Below the pieces are notes generated by a model. It was not told the DNA's origin, searched no databases, and saw only the letters and a program-made list of their open reading frames with translations. Of a stretch of DNA of 6,544 bases, positions 1-5,619 are shown piece by piece (the first letter of the stretch is position 1; each line of letters starts with the position of its first letter). This DNA is from Parafilimonas sp. (lineage in GTDB: Bacteria > Bacteroidota > Bacteroidia > Chitinophagales > Chitinophagaceae). Where the stretch lies: assembly GCA_025927795.1 (NCBI GenBank), contig JAICKT010000254.1, forward strand, positions 1-6,544, read 5' to 3'. Made by a program: the position numbers and the translations under genes.

Positions 1-378
1 ACTTATTCGGAAGATTTTTTACAGCGTATCATTCAAAATCTCGATATCACTTTTAAAAACGTAATTGAATTTCGCCACCTAAGCTGGTGGAATCAGTTTG
101 TATATGATGCGTTAGCAAAGCATAATATTTCTTTTTGCGGCATCAGCATAAAAAATCTGCCCGCAGAAATTATTACCAGTACATCCAATATCTATTATCG
201 CTTTCATGGAATAAAAAAACTTTACTTCAGCGAATACCCAAAACAAACAATAAAAAATTTTGCTGCAGAATTAAATCAGCATTCAAACATACAAACAGCT
301 TATATTTATTTTAATAATACTGCAACAGTAGCTGCCATAAATAATGCGACACAGCTTAAGAGCCTTTTAGAAAAATAA
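1..378 (+). CDS. DUF72 family protein (YecE-like), 3' part only
   Basis: The frame is open from base 1 to the TAA at 376-378, giving 125 codons with no start inside the window, so the N-terminal half or more is missing. The translation contains hallmarks I recognise from the C-terminal half of DUF72/YecE proteins: EFRHLSWW (about residues 23-30 of the visible part), YYRFHG (about 65-70), and a final strand-helix unit AYIYFNNTATVAAINNATQL before the end. The family is a TIM-barrel-like cytoplasmic fold of unknown biochemical role, widespread in bacteria. About 400 bp separates it from the downstream array, so it is probably a separate transcription unit that simply borders the accessory region. 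Nothing suggests decay in the part seen. Confidence 0.85.
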   Translation, partial: TYSEDFLQRIIQNLDITFKNVIEFRHLSWWNQFVYDALAKHNISFCGISIKNLPAEIITSTSNIYYRFHGIKKLYFSEYPKQTIKNFAAELNQHSNIQTAYIYFNNTATVAAINNATQLKSLLEK

Positions 379-554
379 TAAGAGATATTATATAGAATGT
401 TTTTTATCTTCATGGGCACTAATCAGCTGCTTACACTTTCGCACAACAAGGTTGTTAAATATGAACTCACCAATTTTTTGTATCTGGGAATTGAGAAATA
501 TTATTCAACATTTTTATTCTGAATGCTTAATCACAATTCATATTAAATAGTTGT
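379..554. other. Intergenic stretch, no convincing gene
   Basis: No RNA gene, clear terminator or recognised coding region is visible. Two short open frames overlap here. On the + strand, 397-522 encodes 41 residues from an ATG (begins MFFIFMGTNQ, ends YYSTFLF). On the - strand, 504 down to 388 is open for 38 codons without an ATG and ends in the protein-like string KQLISAHEDKKHSI. I cannot assign either to a family. At least one must be a shadow of the other, and both may be. This could be decayed DNA left by the same rearrangements seen just downstream. Confidence 0.4.
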
Positions 555-648
555 ATGAGCAACATAAAGATTTCAGCTAACGATTGGTTTATCAACTGTG
601 CTTTCTGTTGTAGTAAGCGGCGTTATAGGTTCAGGAATTTTAAAGAAA
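555..648 (+). pseudogene. 5' fragment of an APC-family amino acid permease, frameshifted
   Basis: An ATG at 555 opens MSNIKIS. From 577 the reading continues in another frame as LTIGLSTVLSVVVSGVIGSG followed by ILKK. This is the first transmembrane helix of amino acid-polyamine-organocation (APC) permeases, with the signature GxIGSGIF written here as GVIGSGIL. The start and the helix are in different frames, consistent with loss of about two bases near 573-579. Nothing of the other roughly eleven transmembrane segments follows; the reading runs straight into a different sequence and stops at 670. In the ATG frame the product would be a meaningless 33-residue peptide. It is therefore a broken gene remnant. 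The permease match is by recognition of the motif only. Confidence 0.6.
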
Positions 649-672
649 GAACATGATTTAAAAAATGTGTGA
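640..672 (+). pseudogene. Truncated 3' tail of a MEVHHH-family paralogue
   Basis: In the frame of the permease helix, the last residues before the TGA at 670-672 read LKKEHDLKNV. This matches the C-termini of the complete paralogues at 776-1543 (LKQEYHLKDE) and 2458-3204 (LQKEYHLKDE). The DNA matches beyond the stop as well: gaacatgatttaaaaaatgt here against gaatatcatttaaaagatga at the second of these. The following spacer (673-775) also resembles the spacer after the first complete copy. I infer that a further paralogue once stood here and was deleted down to its tail, which is now joined to the permease fragment. The match is short, so chance cannot be fully excluded. Confidence 0.5.
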
Positions 673-775
673 AGACGAAAAAATAAATTTGTCAATGAAC
701 GATGGTCAACGGAAGATAAATCCGTGAATCCCATCGTGAATGCATAACCGGAAACTCAAAACTGTAAACTGAAAC
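673..775 (+). repeat. Spacer repeat, copy 1 (GTCAAC-rich)
   Basis: This spacer aligns, with several small gaps, to the spacer at 1544-1643. Shared elements occur in order: a purine-rich run after the stop codon, a GTCAA element, a second GTCAAC followed by gGAAGAtAAAT (GTCAACAGAAGAAAATAAA in the other copy), then CCGTGAA or CTGTCGAA. Both end in an A/C-rich leader running into ATGGAAG. It also carries AAACTG repeats just before the start codon (aaactgtaaactgaaac), a pattern seen again at 5470-5499. Confidence 0.45.
684..691 (+). promoter_or_regulatory. Possible Bacteroidota-type -7 box for the array
   Basis: TAAATTTG fits the Bacteroidota primary sigma factor -7 consensus TAnnTTTG and lies 85 bp upstream of the first intact gene of the array. 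No clear TTG is present about 19-21 bp upstream of it, so the match is only half of the expected promoter. It is the only such box I found in the 379-775 gap. Confidence 0.2.
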
Positions 776-895
776 ATGGAAGTACATCATCATCCTAAAG
801 TTGAAAAGAAAAAATTCAAAGAGTATTTTTTAGAGTTTTTAATGATATTTCTTGCAGTAACCATGGGTTTTATCGCAGAGAATATTCGTGAACAT
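776..895 (+). repeat. 5' anchor cassette, copy 1
   Basis: The first 120 bases of the gene, encoding the cytoplasmic leader and transmembrane anchor through REH at residues 38-40. It differs from the cassette at 1644-1763 by one base (C at 874, T at 1742, a synonymous change). Similarity falls sharply right after GAACAT at 890-895. Confidence 0.9.
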
Positions 896-1543
896 TTAAG
901 TGACCGTTCCAAAGAAAAAGAATACATACACTCAATTATCAAAGATTTAAATACTGATTCATCAAACCTTCATTATATCATTTATACTTACTTTCCGCAA
1001 CTGAATACATGGGTTGATTCCTGTGTGGATATGCTTGGATCTTCGCAGGCAAGCTACAATGGCAGACTGATTTACCAGGCAATTGAAAACGCTACTTTAT
1101 GGAGGCATTTTTATCCAAATCAAAGAACACTTACCCAACTAAAAAATTCAGGAAACTTTATTTTGATATCTAATGAAGAAGCAGTAAAAGGAATATTGAA
1201 TTACGATAACCGGTTAAGCAGTTTTATTTATCTGAACAATAATCTTACTACTTATGAGCATGATGTTGATACAACACAATTAAGATTTACAGATTACAGA
1301 TTGGTAAGAAAACTTTTTAATAAGCAAAGCAACAAGACGTCTGATTTTTTTGCTTTAACTGATATTCCGGTTGATGTGCGATTAAAAGATTTCAATAATG
1401 AAAACAGAAAATTATTCTCGAACAAGTTAAAGCAAATGAATATTCAGCACAATATCATGTTGGGTCAATATCAATCTTTATATGGCGAGTCGGTTAACTT
1501 AATTCATTTACTCAAACAAGAATATCATTTGAAAGATGAGTGA
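776..1543 (+). CDS. MEVHHH-family single-pass membrane protein, copy 1
   Basis: This 255-residue protein is predicted to have a cytoplasmic His-rich and basic N-terminus (HHHP at 4-7, KKKFK at 11-15), one transmembrane helix at about 18-35, a charged helical linker (ENIREH, then KEKEY at 46-50) and a helical extracytoplasmic domain. The central motif QLKNSGNF lies at 121-128, and the tail is KQEYHLKDE. A single cysteine sits at 83. There is no signal-peptidase site after the helix, so it should stay anchored. The start is fixed by exact conservation of the leader in five other genes; no Shine-Dalgarno sequence is visible. It is the first intact gene of the array, 100 bp before the next copy. 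Its ectodomain is closest to the copy at 2458-3204. The architecture recalls DUF6090 proteins; function unknown. Confidence 0.85.
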   Translation: MEVHHHPKVEKKKFKEYFLEFLMIFLAVTMGFIAENIREHLSDRSKEKEYIHSIIKDLNTDSSNLHYIIYTYFPQLNTWVDSCVDMLGSSQASYNGRLIYQAIENATLWRHFYPNQRTLTQLKNSGNFILISNEEAVKGILNYDNRLSSFIYLNNNLTTYEHDVDTTQLRFTDYRLVRKLFNKQSNKTSDFFALTDIPVDVRLKDFNNENRKLFSNKLKQMNIQHNIMLGQYQSLYGESVNLIHLLKQEYHLKDE

Positions 1544-1643
1544 AAAAAGAAAAAGTAAATCAGTCAACAAATGACGGCCCACTGTCAACAGAAGAAAATA
1601 AAACTGTCGAACAACCGTCAACCATAAATGACCAATAACTAAC
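1544..1643 (+). repeat. Spacer repeat, copy 2 (GTCAAC-rich)
   Basis: Non-coding spacer between copies 1 and 2 of the array, holding three GTCAAC elements (near 1564, 1584 and 1617) and related CTGTC/CCGTC words. It aligns with gaps to 673-775. No promoter box or terminator hairpin is evident. A 12-codon frame starting at the ATG that overlaps the stop of copy 1 (MSEKRKSKSVNK) is probably incidental. Confidence 0.45.
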
Positions 1644-1763
1644 ATGGAAGTACATCATCATCCTAAAGTTGAAAAGAAAAAATTCAAAGAGTATTTTTTA
1701 GAGTTTTTAATGATATTTCTTGCAGTAACCATGGGTTTTATTGCAGAGAATATTCGTGAACAT
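1644..1763 (+). repeat. 5' anchor cassette, copy 2
   Basis: 119 of 120 bases are identical to 776-895, including all other synonymous positions; identity ends exactly after GAACAT at 1758-1763. The gene bodies downstream cannot be aligned by eye at the DNA level, so this is a sharp boundary. Confidence 0.9.
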
Positions 1764-2438
1764 ATTTCTGAAAATTCACAGGCGAAAGAACTGGCGAAAA
1801 GTTTATACAAAGAAATTTATTCAGACTCCATTAATATTCATCAAAAGATTTTGGGAAGGCTTGAAAAAGAAGATTACATAAAATATTTTGTGCAATACGT
1901 TCAGGACAGTGATCTCGTAAATCTTTCTCCAAATTTCTATCCTGCTTTTACTTCAACTTTTATCAGCACCTTAACCATGATATTTCAGCCAAAAGACGGC
2001 ATTTTGAACCAGCTTACCAATTCGGGTGCATTGCGATATTTTAAAAGCAGCAAACTGCAGGAAGAGATTGGAAACATCAGCGTTGATATTGCTAACCTGA
2101 GAGAAGGAAATAAAGAAGAAGAAACTTTCAGGGAATCAAAAATGCGTGCATTTATTATTGCTCATTATGACTATAAATGGTTTGAAGCATTGGCTGAAAT
2201 GGCGCAACAAAAACTGGATAATCCATATATAGAAGGATGGTTTAAAAAGTTGGACTTAACTATAATAAAAAAACCTGAGATAATAAATAGTGCACAGTTT
2301 AACCGGCAGGAAGCTGCTGACATAGCTTCTGAATACCTTGTTATCATTCGGGGATTTCGGCTGATATTATATAACCAATATGTAAAGTCTAATCACGAAT
2401 TACTTGAAACATTAAGAAAAGAATACAATATCAAATAA
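1644..2438 (+). CDS. MEVHHH-family single-pass membrane protein, copy 2
   Basis: At 264 residues this is the longest complete paralogue. The first 40 residues are identical to copy 1 (MEVHHHP leader, transmembrane helix about 18-35, ENIREH). From residue 41 it diverges completely: ISENSQAKELAKSLYKEIYS replaces the KEKEYI linker of copy 1. The central motif is QLTNSGALRY at 123-132, a version shared with the copy at 5500-6240 rather than with its neighbours. The tail RKEYNIK is a diverged form of the KEYHLK ending. The ectodomain, presumably extracytoplasmic, is predicted helical and has no recognised catalytic motif. It ends only 19 bp before copy 3, so the two are almost certainly co-transcribed. 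The identical anchor on an unrelated-looking body suggests that its 5' end was homogenised with that of copy 1. Confidence 0.85.
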   Translation: MEVHHHPKVEKKKFKEYFLEFLMIFLAVTMGFIAENIREHISENSQAKELAKSLYKEIYSDSINIHQKILGRLEKEDYIKYFVQYVQDSDLVNLSPNFYPAFTSTFISTLTMIFQPKDGILNQLTNSGALRYFKSSKLQEEIGNISVDIANLREGNKEEETFRESKMRAFIIAHYDYKWFEALAEMAQQKLDNPYIEGWFKKLDLTIIKKPEIINSAQFNRQEAADIASEYLVIIRGFRLILYNQYVKSNHELLETLRKEYNIK

Positions 2439-2457
2439 CTGCTAAGTAAACCAAAAC

Positions 2458-2577
2458 ATGGAAGTACATCATCATCCTAAAGTTGAAAAGAAAAAATTCA
2501 AAGAGTATTTTTTAGAGTTTTTAATGATATTTCTTGCCGTAACACTTGGCTTTTTTGCCGAGAATATTCGGGAACAT
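2458..2577 (+). repeat. 5' anchor cassette, copy 3
   Basis: The first 80 bases (2458-2537) are identical to 776-855. From 2538 mismatches appear (gccgtaacacttggcttttt), changing TMGFI to TLGFF, before partial identity resumes at gagaatattcg. The abrupt switch within one helix looks like the end of a converted tract. Confidence 0.85.
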
Positions 2578-3204
2578 TTAAGCGATAACGCGAAAGAAAA
2601 AGAATACATCAAATCACTTGCAGAAGATCTTAAAGTTGATCAACAAATTTTATCGCAAAACATTTCATCAGTTCAATCAGGTATTTCAATGATGGATAGT
2701 TTGATTACTATTTTAGATAATCCTTCATTGCTTTCAAACAATACAGGAGAATTATATTATCTCGCAAGATTATCACCGCGACTGCAGCCCTTAGCCATTA
2801 ATGATAAAACTTTTCAGCAACTAAAAAATTCAGGCAATTTCAGGCTTATTAAAAACATCAGCGCGTCTAATAAAATTATGGATTACTATAACACAATTAC
2901 GTTGATGCGTTTGCTGGAGTCAATCAATGAAACAGAGTTTACTCAATATAAAACTGTTGCGGCAAAAATTTTTAAACCTGAAATTTTTATCAGCACAGAA
3001 GGCGAAGGCAACGAAATAAAAAGAGTAAACGGTAACCCGCCGTTGCGCACAACAGATAATGAATTACTGCAGGAGTTATCTGTTTTTGCGGTGTATATGC
3101 ATGGAACAAAAAAAGGAGTTCTTGATGCAGATGAAAAAATGAAACAGGCGGGAGCAGCACTGATTGATTTTTTGCAAAAAGAATATCATTTAAAAGATGA
3201 GTGA
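2458..3204 (+). CDS. MEVHHH-family single-pass membrane protein, copy 3
   Basis: This 248-residue paralogue has the shared leader and anchor (transmembrane helix about 18-35, here ending TLGFFAENIREH), then HLSD and KEKEYI as in copy 1, with a typical DL..D linker (EDLKVD, residues 56-61). The central motif QLKNSGNFRLI lies at 121-131, followed by an N-x-I-MDYYN stretch like the 'YY' helix of DUF6090-type proteins. The tail LQKEYHLKDE is nearly that of copy 1. No cysteine is seen in the ectodomain. The ATG lies 19 bp after the stop of copy 2, preceded by an A-rich leader without a Shine-Dalgarno sequence. It is followed after 69 bp by the TPR gene. Role unknown; probably a membrane-anchored helical domain facing the periplasm. 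Confidence 0.85.
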   Translation: MEVHHHPKVEKKKFKEYFLEFLMIFLAVTLGFFAENIREHLSDNAKEKEYIKSLAEDLKVDQQILSQNISSVQSGISMMDSLITILDNPSLLSNNTGELYYLARLSPRLQPLAINDKTFQQLKNSGNFRLIKNISASNKIMDYYNTITLMRLLESINETEFTQYKTVAAKIFKPEIFISTEGEGNEIKRVNGNPPLRTTDNELLQELSVFAVYMHGTKKGVLDADEKMKQAGAALIDFLQKEYHLKDE

Positions 3205-3273
3205 AGAAAATAGAAGAAAGACAATATTGCTGAATTTTCGGAAGAACCCCTTGAGTAAAAAATAAATTGCAAC

Positions 3274-4680
3274 ATGAAAAGATTAATATTCTTTTTTGGA
3301 TTTATTCTAAGTATGCAAACTGTTTTTGCCCAGGAGATGACTGAGCAAAATGGTAACAACAGAATTGACAGTTTGAAAATGCTTTTATCTAAAACTACCA
3401 AACCGATGGACAGGTATAACCTGCTTTTGGAAATTGGCAATGGTTATTATACTTATGGAATTGGAGAGAACAATGCCGGTTATATATTGGAAATGTTGCG
3501 GATTGCATTGCAGCAAAAGAACGACAGCCTGATTGCAAGAAGTTACAATTTTGCAGGTGATTATTATTTATTTGAAATTGAAGATTACAACACCGCATTA
3601 GATTATTTGTTTAAAGCAATACCTTATGCAGAAAAAATAAATTATAAGAGAAGTTTAAGCTCTTTATATATTGACATTTCTGTGGCGTACGCTCTTTTGG
3701 AAAACCAGGCAGAGCAATTGAGGTTTATACAAAAAGCAGAAGCAAATTTACCTGATAAAACCAACCCGGAATATGATTATGTATTACTGCAACTGAAACT
3801 TCAATACGGATTCTATTATTCTTTGATGCATCAACCCAAAATGGCAATTACTTATTTGAATGCCGCAACTGAACTGAACTTAAAATTAAATTACCCCATT
3901 TTTGATTTTTATATTAAATCAGTTTTTGCAAATGTGTACCAGCAATTGGGAGATAACGATTTTGCTGCTGTTTATTTTAAGAAATGTCTGGCAATGGAAA
4001 ACCTTATTTCTTTTCCTTATCCGAAAGGCTTATTCAAATATTATTATACTAACTTTCTCATCACTACCAGCAATTACACTGAAGCCCAAAAACAAGCTGA
4101 AGCTTTATTGCTTCTCGGGCAGCAATCGCACGATAAGCCAAGGCAATTTTATGCTATAAAATACCTGAAAACAATTTTTGAAAAACAAGGTAAAATAGAT
4201 AGCGCCTATTATTATTCTAAACAGGAATTGGCATTAAGAGACAGCATATTTAACCAGCAAACATTTAACAAGGCACAGGCATTGGCTTTTAATGAAGAGG
4301 TACAGACAAAACAAATGGAAGAACAGCGCAAAGAAAATATTCAGTATGCATTAATTGCAGTTGGTATCATCATCTTCATTACACTATTTTTATTGTTAAG
4401 CAGAACTGTTATTGTAAATGAAAGACTGATTTCGTTTTTTGCCATTCTTGGATTGCTTATCATCTTTGAATTTATCAACTTACTCATTCATCCATGGCTT
4501 GCATCTTTTACACATGAGTCACCTGTGTTGATGTTGCTTATATTGGTATTGATCGCATCATTACTCATTCCATTACATCATCGTTTAGAACATTGGATAA
4601 AAGAAAAAATGATTGAGAAAAATAAAGCGATAAGATTAGCTGCTGCGAAGAAGACGATTGAAAAGCTGGAGAAGAAATAA
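3274..4680 (+). CDS. Signal-peptide TPR protein with three C-terminal transmembrane helices
   Basis: This 468-residue protein begins with a signal peptide (MKRLIFFFGF, cleavage likely near FAQ at 18-20). Helical TPR-like pairs fill about 45-325; the clearest are SYNFAGDYYLFEIEDYNTAL (90-109), ANVYQQLGDNDFAAVYFKKC (219-238) and KQGKIDSAYYYSKQELALRD (304-323). A coiled linker (338-355) and helices at about 357-377, 384-404 and 417-435 follow, then a basic coiled tail (KEKMIEKNKAIRLAAAKK, 443-460). The layout is that of Bacteroidota TPR sensor kinases up to the first helix, but no histidine kinase or HTH output domain follows; I recall TPR proteins with this alternative end in the phylum. The TPRs should be periplasmic and the tail cytoplasmic if all three helices span. 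It interrupts the paralogue array with 69 and 26 bp gaps, so it probably belongs to the same operon and may be a partner scaffold. Function unproven. Confidence 0.8.
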   Translation: MKRLIFFFGFILSMQTVFAQEMTEQNGNNRIDSLKMLLSKTTKPMDRYNLLLEIGNGYYTYGIGENNAGYILEMLRIALQQKNDSLIARSYNFAGDYYLFEIEDYNTALDYLFKAIPYAEKINYKRSLSSLYIDISVAYALLENQAEQLRFIQKAEANLPDKTNPEYDYVLLQLKLQYGFYYSLMHQPKMAITYLNAATELNLKLNYPIFDFYIKSVFANVYQQLGDNDFAAVYFKKCLAMENLISFPYPKGLFKYYYTNFLITTSNYTEAQKQAEALLLLGQQSHDKPRQFYAIKYLKTIFEKQGKIDSAYYYSKQELALRDSIFNQQTFNKAQALAFNEEVQTKQMEEQRKENIQYALIAVGIIIFITLFLLLSRTVIVNERLISFFAILGLLIIFEFINLLIHPWLASFTHESPVLMLLILVLIASLLIPLHHRLEHWIKEKMIEKNKAIRLAAAKKTIEKLEKK

Positions 4681-4706
4681 TTAAAAAAATTCAAAATCAA
4701 AACTAA

Positions 4707-4826
4707 ATGGAAGTACATCATCACCCACATGTAGCAAAGAAAAATTTCAAAGAATATTTTTTAGAATTTTTAATGATATTTCTTGCTGTAACAATGGGTT
4801 TTTTTGCAGAACAAATTCGTGAAGGC
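4707..4826 (+). repeat. 5' anchor cassette, copy 4
   Basis: A clearly diverged version of the cassette. Codons 6-13 differ from copies 1-3 (cacccacatgtagcaaagaa), while the block tttttaatgatatttcttgc, coding LMIFL and its flanks, is unchanged. Confidence 0.8.
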
Positions 4827-5456
4827 TTTGCAGAGCATCACCAGGAAAAAGAATATATTTTTTCTTTTTATGAAGATTTAAAAACTGATACAATACGATT
4901 AAATTATCTGGTAGGTTTTGAAACAAACAAAATAGCCGCGCTTAACACTTTGCAAGGTTGCTATGACAGTCTTTTAAAAAATCAACAACCTGCTTCTTTA
5001 TTAAACATCATTAAAAATTCGCTTTCAAATAACCCATTCCAGATGAATGAACGCACGTTGCAGCAATTGTCAAATGCAGGTGGTTTCAGGTTGTTGAATA
5101 AAGAAGATGCGGACAGTATTATAAGTTACGAGGCAGATGAAAAAAGAGTTGAAGAATACCAGTCAACATTATATCAGCAATCGCAGGATAATTTAAGAAA
5201 TGCATTAAATAATGCAGTTGATTTTACATCGTATTCAAGTTTGTACAGCAATGTTGCCAACAACCCGTTGCCGGATGTTGGTGAAATAAAAAGTTTTTTG
5301 TTCATTTCTCATGATAAAGCTTTACTGAATAAATATTTCAATAATTTATTTCAATATTTAAGAGTAATTGTACAACATAGAAACGGTTTGAAAAGATTGA
5401 ATGCACACGCTGTAAAGCAGCTTGATTATTTTAAAAATAAATATCATTTTAAATAG
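4707..5456 (+). CDS. MEVHHH-family single-pass membrane protein, copy 4
   Basis: This 249-residue paralogue starts 26 bp after the TPR gene. Its leader is a variant form, MEVHHHPHVAKKNFKEYFLE, with an extra histidine at residue 8 and alanine at 10, then the transmembrane helix at about 18-35 and EQIREGFAE. The linker keeps KEKEYI and EDLKTD (56-61). The segment at 61-90 (RLNYLVGF, KIAALN, CYDSLL with Cys85) matches the truncated copy at 6249 onward, with the cysteine at the same residue number, so these two are sister genes separated by copy 5. The central motif is QLSNAGGFRLL at 120-130, with alanine in place of the usual serine. The tail KNKYHFK is a diverged KEYHLK. Membrane-anchored, extracytoplasmic helical domain; function unknown. 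Confidence 0.85.
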   Translation: MEVHHHPHVAKKNFKEYFLEFLMIFLAVTMGFFAEQIREGFAEHHQEKEYIFSFYEDLKTDTIRLNYLVGFETNKIAALNTLQGCYDSLLKNQQPASLLNIIKNSLSNNPFQMNERTLQQLSNAGGFRLLNKEDADSIISYEADEKRVEEYQSTLYQQSQDNLRNALNNAVDFTSYSSLYSNVANNPLPDVGEIKSFLFISHDKALLNKYFNNLFQYLRVIVQHRNGLKRLNAHAVKQLDYFKNKYHFK

Positions 5457-5499
5457 ATAAAATCTAACTGCAAACTACAAACTGAAAACTTAAACTGTT

Positions 5500-5619
5500 A
5501 TGGAAGTACATCATCATCCTAAAGTAGAAAAGAAAAATTTCAAAGAATATTTTTTTGAATTTTTAATGATATTTCTTGCAGTAACGCTTGGTTTTTTTGC
5601 AGAACAAATACGAGAAAGC
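5500..5619 (+). repeat. 5' anchor cassette, copy 5
   Basis: A mosaic of the two cassette types: codons 1-8 match copies 1-3 (catcatcatcctaaagt), whereas codons 11-20 and the end (gcagaacaaat, then gctttgcaga) match copy 4. Confidence 0.75.

Noticed and set aside
451..462. Palindrome AACAAGGTTGTT as terminator or operator
   Set aside because: The loop would be only two bases and no T-run follows; the spacing is wrong for a terminator and there is no second copy to suggest an operator.
3186..3598. Two - strand open frames (84 and 67 codons) across the start of the TPR gene
   Set aside because: They oppose the signal peptide and first TPR region of a well-supported gene and show no family features of their own.
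3902..4159. 85-codon + strand frame inside the TPR gene
   Set aside because: It is a frame-shifted shadow of the TPR region; the main frame continues unbroken through it.
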